Origin: Natronospirillum operosum
GTDB taxonomy: Bacteria > Pseudomonadota > Gammaproteobacteria > Pseudomonadales > Natronospirillaceae
DNA length: 64,000 nt
Reading direction: 5' to 3'
NCBI RefSeq assembly: GCF_004768465.1
Contig: NZ_SRMF01000004.1
Coordinates: 124,001 to 188,000 of the forward strand
Below the pieces are notes generated by a model. That model did not search any database, was not told the origin of the DNA, and saw only the letters and a program-made list of their open reading frames with translations. Position 1 is the first letter of the stretch. Each line of letters starts with the position of its first letter. This document shows positions 1 through 9,100 of this stretch, piece by piece. The position numbers and the translations under genes were made by a program.

Positions 1-1837
1 TGCCGGCGGGCGGCACAAGGTGCTCGGCTCCCGGCCGCTCAATGTACCGCCTCAAACCAGCACCATTGCCTCGCATCTGCCCAAGGCCGTCGGTGCCGCC
101 TACAGCCTGGGGCTGTGGCGTCGCCTGGGCGGGCAGGGCGAGTGGAGCAACGACAGTGTGGTGCTGTGCAGTTTCGGAGATGCCTCGCTGAACCATTCCA
201 CGGCTCAGGGCGCGCTCAATACGGCCGGCTGGACGGCCTTTCAGGGGGTGCCGTTGCCGCTGGTATTCGTCTGTGCCGACAACGGCATAGGCATCTCAAC
301 ACCGACGCCACCAGGTTGGGTGGAAGCCTCGGTCAGCCAGCGCCCGGGGTTGCATTACATTCATGCCAACGGTCTGGATCTGGTCGATACCTGGCAGGCC
401 GGCTGCGCCGCCGCACGTCATGCACGCCGCCGCCAGAAGCCGGTCTTCCTGCATCTGGATACGGTGCGCCTGCTGGGCCATGCCGGTTCCGATACCCCGG
501 AGTCCTATCTGACGCCGGACCAGATAACTGCCATGGAGGCTCGCGATCCCCTGCGCTACAGTGCCGCTCGTCTGGTGCACGAAGGTGGTTTCAGTCGGGC
601 CGACCTGGCGCAGCTGCTGGAGCAGACCCTGCACCGGGTGGACGCTGTCTCGGAGCAGACCCGGCAGCGCCCGCGGCTGCAGGATCCGCAGCAGGTCATG
701 TCCTCCATCGTGCCACCGAAAAGGGCCAGCCGGGCCGATCCGGACGCCCACCTGCCGGCTGGCAGTCAGTCGCCGCAGCCCATGGCCAAGCTGATCAACC
801 AGGCTCTGCACCGTCTGCTGCGTCTCTATCCTCAACTGGTCATGGCGGGAGAAGACATTGGCCGCAAGGGCGGGGTCTACGGGGTCACGCTGCGTCTGCA
901 GCAGACCTTTGGTCGACACCGGGTCATCGATACCCTGCTGGACGAGCAGAGCATCCTCGGCCTGGCCATTGGCCTGGGTCAGAACGGCATGCTGCCCATT
1001 GCCGAGATCCAGTTTCTGGCCTATCTGCACAATGCGGAAGACCAGTTGCGCGGCGAAGCCGCCACGCTCAGTTTCTTCTCCAGTGGTCAGTACACCAACC
1101 CGATGATCGTGCGCATTGCCGGCCTGGGCTATCAGAAGGGCTTTGGCGGTCACTTCCACAATGACAATGCCCTGGCCGTGCTGCGGGATATTCCGGGGCT
1201 GGTGGTGGCCTGCCCGAGTGATGGCGCCGAGGCGGTGGGCATGCTGCAGGAGTGCGTACGCCTGGCCGATGAGGAACAGCGGGTGGTGGTGTTTCTCGAA
1301 CCCATTGCGCGCTATCACTGCCGGGATCTGCACGAAGACGGCGACCAGGGCTGGTGCCGTGTGGATCCAGGGCCGGACTATCGCATTCCGCACCGCCAGT
1401 TCCGCTGCGATGAGGCACCGGAAAACAGCGGCGGCCAAGCGGGCAAGGCGACCAGGCTGGCCATCATTACCTATGGCAACGGCGTCTATCTGAGCGAACA
1501 GGCCCGGCCGCTGCTGGCCGAGCAAGGGCTGGCGCCGCGCCTGATCGATCTGCGCTGGCTGACCGATATCGACCATGATGCGCTGCACGAGACCGTGCAC
1601 GACTGCACCCATGTACTGATCGTGGACGAATGCCGACGCCATGGCTCGGTGAGCGAAGAACTGATGGCCGAGCTGACCGAACGCGGCTTCCCCGGTGATC
1701 GACTCGCCCGGTTGACTGCCGATGACAGCTTTATCGCGCTGGGGCGGGCGGCCACCAGTACTCTGCCTGGCCGGGACGATATCGTCGCCGCTGCCCTGAG
1801 CCTGGCTGCCCAGCATGACCGGGAGGCCACCCAATGA
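1..1837 (+). CDS. Fused E1 alpha/beta thiamine-diphosphate 2-oxoacid dehydrogenase (5' partial)
   Basis: The reading frame is open from base 2, so the start lies outside the window. The N-terminal part is an E1-alpha domain with a ThDP motif (GDAS...NHSTAQGAL, ending near ADNGIG). After a linker near codon 250 comes a complete E1-beta domain (AGEDIGRKGGVYGVT, DTLLDEQSILGLAIG, and a C-terminal transketolase domain around VDECRRHGSVSEEL). The family (branched-chain oxoacid or pyruvate dehydrogenase E1) decarboxylates a 2-oxoacid and passes the acyl group to a lipoyl carrier. The fused form is less common than separate alpha and beta chains. The stop overlaps the next start (ATGA), so the two genes are translationally coupled. 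The substrate is unknown, and no E2 or E3 is in view. Confidence 0.9.
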   Translation, partial: AGGRHKVLGSRPLNVPPQTSTIASHLPKAVGAAYSLGLWRRLGGQGEWSNDSVVLCSFGDASLNHSTAQGALNTAGWTAFQGVPLPLVFVCADNGIGISTPTPPGWVEASVSQRPGLHYIHANGLDLVDTWQAGCAAARHARRRQKPVFLHLDTVRLLGHAGSDTPESYLTPDQITAMEARDPLRYSAARLVHEGGFSRADLAQLLEQTLHRVDAVSEQTRQRPRLQDPQQVMSSIVPPKRASRADPDAHLPAGSQSPQPMAKLINQALHRLLRLYPQLVMAGEDIGRKGGVYGVTLRLQQTFGRHRVIDTLLDEQSILGLAIGLGQNGMLPIAEIQFLAYLHNAEDQLRGEAATLSFFSSGQYTNPMIVRIAGLGYQKGFGGHFHNDNALAVLRDIPGLVVACPSDGAEAVGMLQECVRLADEEQRVVVFLEPIARYHCRDLHEDGDQGWCRVDPGPDYRIPHRQFRCDEAPENSGGQAGKATRLAIITYGNGVYLSEQARPLLAEQGLAPRLIDLRWLTDIDHDALHETVHDCTHVLIVDECRRHGSVSEELMAELTERGFPGDRLARLTADDSFIALGRAATSTLPGRDDIVAAALSLAAQHDREATQ

Positions 1838-2853
1838 GTACACGGAGAGAGCGTGCCATACTGATCTGCCCCGGGCGTGGCACCTACAATGCTGAACAGT
1901 GGGGTTACCTGAACCGTCGGCACCAGGGCCGTTCGGACCTGCTGCAGGCGTTCGACGACTACCGCCGCCAGCACAACCAGCCCACCCTGACCGATCTGGA
2001 CAGCCACAAGCCGTTCAGCCCGGCGCTGCAGGGGCGTGGTGAGCATGCGTCACCGCTGATCTATGCCTGCAGCTTCCTGGATGCGCAGGAGGTATTGGAA
2101 GGAGAGCTCGAAATCGTCGCTGTCACCGGCAATTCCATGGGCTGGTATTCCACCCTGGCCGCCGCCGGTGCACTGGAGGCCAAAGCCGGGCTGCATCTGG
2201 TCAATCAGATGGGCACGCTGATGCAGCAAGAGCTGATCGGCGGTCAACTGGTCTACCCCTGGTTCGATGAGGACTGGCGTCCTGATCCGGCGGCGCGACA
2301 GGCCTGTCTCGACACCATGGTCGCCCTGCGGGCCGAGCACGGGCACGAACTGTACATTTCCATCGAACTTGGCGGGCTGCTGGTGTTCGGCGGCGACAAG
2401 GCTGGCATCGACGCACTGGCCAGGGCACTGCCGCGACGCAAGCAGTTTCCCCTGCGCCTGCAGAACCATGCGGCCTTTCATACGCCGCTGCAGCAGCCGG
2501 TGCGAAAGCGGGCCCGAGAACTGCTGGCCGACCTGCCGCTGCAGCGGCTGCGGATCCCCATGGTGGATGGCCGCGGGCATATCTGGTCACCCTGGAGCAC
2601 GGACACGGGAAAACTCTGGGACTATACGCTCGGCCATCAGGTCACCGAACCCTATGATTTCACGCGGGCGGTTACGGTGGCATTGCGCGAGTTTGCGCCG
2701 GATCGGGTAATCATCACGGGCCCGGGCACAACACTGGAAAGCGCGGTGGCACAGTGTCTGATCCTCGCCAACTGGCAGGATATCGACAGCCGTGCGGCCT
2801 TTGAGTCCCGGCAGCGTTCCGGACCTCTGGTGGTCTCCCAGGGGCGCGAATAA
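1834..2853 (+). CDS. FabD-like acyltransferase without the malonyl-binding Arg
   Basis: 339 aa, coupled to the E1 gene by an ATGA overlap. The protein aligns by eye with malonyl-CoA:ACP transacylases: nucleophile Ser101 in GNSMGW (FabD has GHSLGE), the helix LVNQMGTLMQQ at 123-132, and His216 in AAFHTPL. FabD normally has Arg in the LVxxRGxxMQ helix to hold the malonyl carboxylate. Here that place is Met126, and the His before the Ser is Asn100. I infer transfer of a monocarboxylic acyl group rather than malonate, which would fit an acyl-CoA or acyl-lipoyl product of the upstream dehydrogenase. The acceptor is unknown. It could also be a non-catalytic relative. Confidence 0.75.
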   Translation: MSTRRERAILICPGRGTYNAEQWGYLNRRHQGRSDLLQAFDDYRRQHNQPTLTDLDSHKPFSPALQGRGEHASPLIYACSFLDAQEVLEGELEIVAVTGNSMGWYSTLAAAGALEAKAGLHLVNQMGTLMQQELIGGQLVYPWFDEDWRPDPAARQACLDTMVALRAEHGHELYISIELGGLLVFGGDKAGIDALARALPRRKQFPLRLQNHAAFHTPLQQPVRKRARELLADLPLQRLRIPMVDGRGHIWSPWSTDTGKLWDYTLGHQVTEPYDFTRAVTVALREFAPDRVIITGPGTTLESAVAQCLILANWQDIDSRAAFESRQRSGPLVVSQGRE

Positions 2854-2898
2854 GGGGCGGGAGCAAGGGCAGTCCTTTGCCAGTCGGGTGCCAGGGGT

Positions 2899-3765
2899 TC
2901 AGGCCGGTATGCGGCTGAATTTGCCGGTTTGCAGGTCCTTGATGGCCTGATGAATTTCCTCCTGGGTGTTCATGACGAAGGGGCCGTAGCCTGCGATGGG
3001 CTCGTCAAGGGGCTCACCACTCAGCACCAGCACCGTGGCGTCACCGTCTGCGGCCAGCGAGAGGCCACTTCCGGAGCGGTCGAGCAGGGCGAACTCGCCT
3101 TCTCTGACGGCTTCCGTGCCATTGACCTGCACGTCACCGTGCAGCGCAATGACAATGCCGGACCAGCCCTCAGGCTGATCAAGCCGGGTTTCATGGCCGC
3201 CGTTCAGCCGCACATCCCATACGTTCATGGGTGAAAACGTACTGGCGGGGCCGGACTCGCCGTTGTAATCCCCGGCTATCAAGCGCATGTGGCCAGCACC
3301 ATCGGGCAGTTCCGGGGTCGGAATGTCGGCATTCAGGATGGTCTGATAACCCGGTGTGGTCATCTTGTCCTTCGCGGGCATGTTGACCCAGAGCTGCACC
3401 ATTTCCAGCTCGCCACCCTGGCGGGTGAATTCCTCGGAATGGAACTCCTGGTGCATGATGCCGCCGCCGGAGGTCATCCACTGCACATCGCCCGGGCCGA
3501 TCCGGCCTCCGGAGCCGGTGGAATCCAGATGATCCACCTCGCCCTTGTAGACAATAGTCACCGTCTCGATGCCCCGGTGCGGGTGTTCACCCACGCCACG
3601 CGGGCGCTCTGCCGGTTCAAAGTACTTGGGCCCGGCATGGTCCAGCAGCAGAAACGGGCTGATGTGTTGCCCGTGACTGTCATAGGAGAACAGGGTACGT
3701 ACCGGAAAACCATCACCGACCCAGTGGCGGGGTGGGGCCTTGTAGACGCCGAGTATCTTTTTCAT
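2899..3765 (-). CDS. Pirin-family bicupin (YhhW-like)
   Basis: 288 aa. The N-terminal cupin carries the pirin metal site: His61 and His63 in HPHRG, then His105 and Glu107 in MHQE. The C-terminal cupin region contains SPMNVWDVRL and ends in the usual pirin tail. Bacterial pirins are cytosolic Fe-binding proteins, some with quercetin 2,3-dioxygenase activity; most have no assigned substrate. It is transcribed away from the LysR gene at 3888, which probably controls it through the shared 120-bp gap. Confidence 0.9.
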   Translation of the reverse strand: MKKILGVYKAPPRHWVGDGFPVRTLFSYDSHGQHISPFLLLDHAGPKYFEPAERPRGVGEHPHRGIETVTIVYKGEVDHLDSTGSGGRIGPGDVQWMTSGGGIMHQEFHSEEFTRQGGELEMVQLWVNMPAKDKMTTPGYQTILNADIPTPELPDGAGHMRLIAGDYNGESGPASTFSPMNVWDVRLNGGHETRLDQPEGWSGIVIALHGDVQVNGTEAVREGEFALLDRSGSGLSLAADGDATVLVLSGEPLDEPIAGYGPFVMNTQEEIHQAIKDLQTGKFSRIPA

Positions 3766-3851
3766 GACAACCTCCAGTTGGGGTGTATTGGATGATGGTA
3801 GTCATTCTGGATCAGCAACACTGGAGTGACTAGGGGGCAATTGATACACTC

Positions 3852-3873
3852 ATCGTTCCAAATATAGAACGAT
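3852..3873. promoter_or_regulatory. Inverted repeat in the pirin/lysR divergent region
   Basis: Perfect 7-bp arms, ATCGTTC and GAACGAT, separated by 8 AT-rich bases, lie 15 bp before the lysR start and about 90 bp from the pirin start. The position and symmetry suit a LysR-type operator (TTC-N8-GAA core). The binding protein is inferred from gene order only. Confidence 0.5.
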
Positions 3874-3887
3874 GCAGGGCGCTATCC

Positions 3888-4808
3888 ATGCAGGATCTCA
3901 ACGACCTCTACTATTTTGCCCAGGTGGTGGAGCACGGTGGCTTTGCCCCGGCAGGTCGTGCTCTGGGCGTGGCCAAGTCCCGCCTCAGCCGTCGCATAGC
4001 AGCGCTGGAAGAGCGCCTGGGTGTGCGGCTGCTGCAGCGCTCGACCCGGCAGGTGGCGGTCACTGAAGCCGGGCAGGTGTATTTTCAGCACTGTCGGGCC
4101 ATGCTGGTAGAGGCGGAAGCCGCTCAGGAAGCCATCGACAGCCGCCGCGCCGAGCCCTGCGGCACCGTGCGTCTCAGTTGTCCGACGGCGCTGCTGGATG
4201 TCTGTGTCAGCGAGTTTCTGTGCACCTTCATGCAGCGCTATCCCGGTATCAACATCGAGGTTGAATCCACCGATCGCCGCGTGGATGTCATAGAAGAGCG
4301 CATGGACCTGGCTCTGCGCGTCCGGCCGCGACCGCTGGAGGACAGCGATCTGGTACTGCGCATCCTGTCCGACCGCGCCCAGTGCCTGGTGGCCAGCCCG
4401 GAACTGCTGGCAGACGTCGGCAAACCCGGCGTGCCGGCGGACCTGTCTGCGCTGCCCAGCCTCGCACTGGGGCAGCCCCAGCAGCGCCACCTCTGGCACC
4501 TGATCGGCCCCGAGCGCGCAGAGGCTCGCATCGAGCATTCGCCCAGACTGGTCACGCGCAACATGAACACCCTGCGCCTGGCCGCTGTGGCCGGGATTGG
4601 CCTGGTGCAGATGCCGACCATGATGATCCGCGCCGAACTGGACAGCGGAGACCTGCAGGCCGTCCTGCCCGACTGGGCCCCCAGAAGCGAAGTCATCCAC
4701 GCCGTCATGCCCTCCCGTCGTGGCCTGCTGCCGGGTGTGCGGGCCCTGCTGGACTATCTGGTAGAGCGGTTTTCGGCGCCGGAGTTCAGTACTGATACGC
4801 CGGGCTGA
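3888..4808 (+). CDS. LysR-family transcriptional regulator
   Basis: 306 aa. N-terminal winged helix-turn-helix (MQDLNDLYYFAQVVEHGGF, with the recognition helix around KSRLSRRIAALEERLG), followed by a periplasmic-binding-fold effector domain from about residue 90. It is divergent from the pirin gene. This pairing is common for small LysR/pirin units, where the regulator activates pirin in response to an unknown effector. No odd features. Confidence 0.9.
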   Translation: MQDLNDLYYFAQVVEHGGFAPAGRALGVAKSRLSRRIAALEERLGVRLLQRSTRQVAVTEAGQVYFQHCRAMLVEAEAAQEAIDSRRAEPCGTVRLSCPTALLDVCVSEFLCTFMQRYPGINIEVESTDRRVDVIEERMDLALRVRPRPLEDSDLVLRILSDRAQCLVASPELLADVGKPGVPADLSALPSLALGQPQQRHLWHLIGPERAEARIEHSPRLVTRNMNTLRLAAVAGIGLVQMPTMMIRAELDSGDLQAVLPDWAPRSEVIHAVMPSRRGLLPGVRALLDYLVERFSAPEFSTDTPG

Positions 4809-4824
4809 CGACGCCAGAGGCCAT

Positions 4825-4853
4825 TTGACAGTCACGGCTGGATATATTTAAAT
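4825..4853 (+). promoter_or_regulatory. Sigma70-type promoter of the AAA/NACHT operon
   Basis: A consensus TTGACA (4825-4830) is followed after 17 bases by TTAAAT (4848-4853). The predicted start point near 4860 falls in the middle of the palindrome at 4842-4887, so the leader would be only about 26 nt with no recognisable Shine-Dalgarno sequence. Confidence 0.5.
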
Positions 4854-4887
4854 TATTGAGTAAATTTACTCAATGATTTAAATATAT
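4842..4887. repeat. 46-bp near-perfect palindrome reaching the start codon
   Basis: Two 23-base arms (4842-4864 and 4865-4887) are reverse complements with one mismatch and no spacer. The centre reads GAGTAAATTTACTC. The dyad covers the -10 element, the probable transcription start and the first two bases of the ATG at 4886. It looks like an operator for tight repression, or for autoregulation by one of the encoded proteins. Confidence 0.8.
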
Positions 4888-6136
4888 GGAATTCAGACGA
4901 ACTCAGGCACAAACACTGAATGGCCGCCTGAAAGAATCACCAAGAACACTGACCATCATTGCCGGGCCGCGACAGGTCGGAAAGAGTACGCTGGTCAGAC
5001 AGGTGCTTGGCTCTTTTCACAGTCACTATGCGTCAGCCGACCAAGCTCCGGATAACTCTGTGCCGTTGATTGGGGAACCACTGGGTGACATTTCATCGTT
5101 GCCGGGCAGTCCGCCGACAGCAGATTGGCTGATCAGACAATGGGAGATAGCTCGGGCCCGTGCGCGACAGATGCCCGCAGACAGGTATTTTGTACTCGCC
5201 ATTGATGAGATACAGAAGGTTCCTCGCTGGTCAGACGTAGTGAAGGGGCTGTGGGATGCTGACCGCATGCAAGGTCTCAATCTGCACGTGGTATTGCTGG
5301 GCTCGGCGCCTCTGCTGATGCAAGAGGGGCTTGCTGAAAGCCTGGCGGGTCGTTTCGAGTTGATATCTCTGACGCACTGGTCCTATACCGAAATGCGGGA
5401 TGCGTTCGATCTTTCTCTGGATGAGTACATCTATTTTGGCGGCTACCCCGGAACGGCGACATTCCGCTATGAAGAATCACGCTGGCGGGAATACGTACGT
5501 GACGCTCTGGTCAGCCCGAACATCCAGAAAGATATCCTGCAGATGACGCGGGTCGACAAGCCTGCACTGTTGCGCAGCCTGTTCGAGTTGGGTTGCCATT
5601 ATTCCGGTCAGATCATTTCCTATACCAAGCTGGTGGGGCAACTGCAGGACGCCGGGAATACCACTACTCTGGCTCATTACCTGCAACTGCTGGCGCAGGC
5701 CGGGCTGTTGACAGGGCTTACCAAATTTGCCGGACAGAAACACCGCCAGCGGGCTTCCAGCCCCAAGCTGCATGTACTCAACACGGCCTTGATTTCAGCT
5801 CAGGGGGATTACACCTTTGATGCAGCCCGAGCTGATCGATCATATTGGGGCCGCCTTGTGGAGAGTTCTGTGGGAGCCCACTTGTGCAACAGTGCGGAAC
5901 CAGAGCTTCAAGTGCAGTATTGGCGGGAAGGTGCCCATGAGGTGGATTTCATCCTGACCCAGGGCAAGCGACAGGTCGCTCTGGAAGTGAAGAGCGGTCA
6001 GGGCACGATCAAGACCAAGGGTATGGCGATTTTTCAGCGCAAATATCCTGAAGCAACCGGGCGGATTGTCGGCAGCGGCGGTATTCCACTGGATGAGTTT
6101 CTGGCCCAGCCGGCCAGCCATTGGCTGGAGGAGTAA
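4886..6136 (+). CDS. AAA-family ATPase with DUF4143 C-terminal domain
   Basis: 416 aa. Walker A is GPRQVGKST (residues 27-35), Walker B is in VLAIDEIQKV (about 107-116), and a sensor-like LLGSAPLLM follows. The C-terminal part has the DUF4143 pattern (GGYPGTATF) and, near residues 350-370, EVDFIL followed by VALEVKSG, a PD-(D/E)XK-type motif. Family members are abundant and mostly uncharacterised; nuclease activity is only inferred. The start at 4886 lies in the palindrome and has no clear ribosome site, but it gives the usual distance to Walker A. Six bases separate it from the next gene, so the two are one operon. Its base composition looks less GC-rich than the flanking genes. Confidence 0.85.
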   Translation: MEFRRTQAQTLNGRLKESPRTLTIIAGPRQVGKSTLVRQVLGSFHSHYASADQAPDNSVPLIGEPLGDISSLPGSPPTADWLIRQWEIARARARQMPADRYFVLAIDEIQKVPRWSDVVKGLWDADRMQGLNLHVVLLGSAPLLMQEGLAESLAGRFELISLTHWSYTEMRDAFDLSLDEYIYFGGYPGTATFRYEESRWREYVRDALVSPNIQKDILQMTRVDKPALLRSLFELGCHYSGQIISYTKLVGQLQDAGNTTTLAHYLQLLAQAGLLTGLTKFAGQKHRQRASSPKLHVLNTALISAQGDYTFDAARADRSYWGRLVESSVGAHLCNSAEPELQVQYWREGAHEVDFILTQGKRQVALEVKSGQGTIKTKGMAIFQRKYPEATGRIVGSGGIPLDEFLAQPASHWLEE

Positions 6137-6142
6137 GCCCTC

Positions 6143-9100
6143 ATGCGGTGTGAGCGTCAGATAGAGTTGCTGCAGAAAGACGGGTCAGCAAAGCAGGCAG
6201 CCGAGATCGGCTCGCTGGCAGATTTTCGGCACACACCGGCCTGGGTACTGCTGGGAGAGCCTGGCTCAGGCAAAACGACAGCGTTGCAGTATGAGGCAGA
6301 GGTGCTTGGAGACAATGGATTGTATCGGACGCTGGCGGAGTTTCTGGCGGAAGACACAGTGCTGGACGAATGGCGTGGAAAAACCCTGTTCCTCGATGGT
6401 CTGGATGAAATCCGTGGCAGTGGTGATCAGATGCTGTTGCACCGAATCGCCAGTCGTTTGCGCCAATTGGGCAATCCTCGATTCCGTCTGGCCTGCAGGG
6501 CTGCCGACTGGCGGGGCAGGAGCGATCTGGATCGCTTGAAGAGCTGTTCGCCAAACCAGCAGATCGCACAACTGACACTACGCCCGCTGGATCGCACAGA
6601 CATCCTGACGTTGCTGCGCGACGAGTATCAGTTTGAAAACGCCGATCAGTTTATTCAGCAGGCAGAGCAGCATGGCATTGACGCCTTGCTGGGCAACCCG
6701 ATCAGCCTGGAACTTCTGGTAAAGGCCATGAGGCAACAGGGCTCACAAAGCTGGCCAGCCGGTCGGTATGATGTTCTGGACTTGGCTTGTCGTGAACTCG
6801 TTACAGAATCCAACAGAGATCATCGAGACCGCTTGCGTGATTTCCCGATACCGCCGGAAAGCCTGCTCGACAGTGCCGGGGAACTGAGCGCCCTGATTCT
6901 TCTGGCCGACATCCAGGGGTTGGCTACAGATCAGGATGCCGGTAGTGATCTGTATCCAACCGTCGCAGACCTGAGGCTTGGTAATTCGTCTGCCGCTGCT
7001 CAGTCCCTGAGCACCCGGCTGTTCAGCGTGGCGGCTCCGGAGAGAATGAGGCCAGTTCACCGCACCGTTGCGGAGTTTCTAGGTGCGAGGTGGATCAACA
7101 GGCAGTTGGCTGACAAGCGCTTGATGCCGCATCGCTTGCTGAGTCAGCTCCTGGCCCCGGATGGCGGACTGGTGGCCGAGTTGCGCGGGTTGACTGCCTG
7201 GTTGGCTGCTTTGAACGCTGACTTGTGCCAGAAATTGACAGATGCAGACCCAGTCGCCGTGGCCCTCTATGGCGATATTCAGTTGCTCCCTGCAGCGTCG
7301 CAGCGCTATTTGCTTCGGGCACTGTTTAACAAGGCCCGGGGGTTGCCCCAGTTGCACTGGCAGCTAGCGCAGAGTCCGACCTCTGGAGATCTGGCAACGG
7401 CAGAGTTGCTTGAAGATTTTCAGGGTTTACTAACCGGTTATCGACATGCCGAAGCCAGTCAGGCCGAACTGAGTATTGCACTGACCATCTTCATGCATCG
7501 CCCCAAGGCTCTGCCTGAGCTCAAGGGCAACCTGTTGAATATCGTGCAGGACGCGCGCTGTTGGCAGATCAACCGAATTCGGGCGCTGGAATCCTGGCTG
7601 GGACAATGTGCACCTGATGAGGTGAGTGGTCTGCTGCAGGCAGTCGGCACCGGTCAGGTGCAAGATGCAGATGATGAACTGTTGGGTCATCTGCTGGAAT
7701 TTGTCTATCCGAATCATCTGCGCACCCTTGATCTCCTGGACTATTTTCATCCCCTCAAGCAGCGTAATCTGCTCGGTACCTATTGGGGCTTTTGGCGGCT
7801 TAGTCTTTGGGACAAGCTGCCAGAAGCTGACATGCCTGCATTACTGGATCAACTGGTTAAACGCCCTGAGCTGTTCGAGGGTGAAGATCAGTTGTCTGCA
7901 GCGCGCGACCTGGCAGACCGGCTGCTGGTTACAACATTGCAATTCCACGGGGATCAGATTGATGACGATCGGTTGTTTCAGTGGCTGGGCGTCGGTATTG
8001 ATCAGTATGGCCTGTTGCGGCGCGACCGCGAAATGCACAACCAGATTCGGGACTGGCTCAGTGCGCGACCGGAAAGGGTCAAGGCGATGGTACGCCGGGT
8101 GGTCGAGAAAGACGGAGCCGAGGAACGTCACCGCTGGCTAATGGATCAGGGGCGGCTGCATGACGCACGGCATCCCAATGATATGGCAGACTGGCTGCTG
8201 TCCGTGGCTGCCAGCGCTGATGAGTCCGTTGCGGTTGCCTGTGTCAATTATCTCGCCCAAGGGATCAATGCGGGACACAACCCGATCACTCTCACGCTTG
8301 ATCAGGTACTGACCTGGCAGCAAAATCACCCTGATCGGGCGCATCTGCTTAAGCCACTTCTGGTCTGCAACCTCCCCTCTTTGCAAACACAGCAAGCGGA
8401 GTGGCAGGTGCGCGAAAATGATCGACGCCAGGAACTGCGGTCAAAACGCACCCAGGCCGTTCGGCCGTTGATTCCGGCTATTCGCGATGGCACAGCCGAA
8501 GCCCATGTCTATGATCAACTGGCAAAGCTGTGGCATGGCCGTTTCTATGACACACCGGGGGACACGCCGCAGGAGCGGTTTCAGAGCTATTGTGATGTGG
8601 GAGACGTGCTTTTTGAGGCCACACAGACCGGGTTTGTCACCTGTGTCAGAGAGGTTGAGCTGCCCACTGCACAAAAGATAATCGATCTGCGAGCGAACGA
8701 TCAGAGGCACCGCCTTGACCTGGCGGTACTGACCGGCGCGCAGATACTGTTGGAAACCAACCGGGACGATTTTGACGCACTGCCGGATCAGCGACTGGCC
8801 TCGCTGGTCGCCTTTGATCTGGTCGACGGTGGAGAAGGTCGACACGACTGGTGGGCGCATTGCCTGAGCAGTCGCCCGCAACTCACCGCCAGCGTGTACA
8901 TTGATTATGCCATTACCTTGCTAAAGGCAGGCAAAGACTATCTGAGCGGCAGTTATGCGCTGTACCATGATGACCAGTACAGGGCTCTTGCACTATACGC
9001 GCTGCCCGACCTCCTGCGCAGGTTCCCACTGCGTGCCAGACGGCATCAGTTGAACCATCTGACCCATTTTATTCGGGCCGCTCAGAAGCTGGTACCGGAT

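Noticed and set aside
296-1843. 515-codon minus-strand frame opposite the E1 gene
   Set aside because: It is antisense to a well-supported dehydrogenase. The long frame is a by-product of GC-rich codon bias, and the translation has no recognisable domain.
3882-4835. 317-codon minus-strand frame opposite the LysR gene
   Set aside because: Shadow of the LysR coding frame; composition is Gln/His/Gly-rich without motifs.
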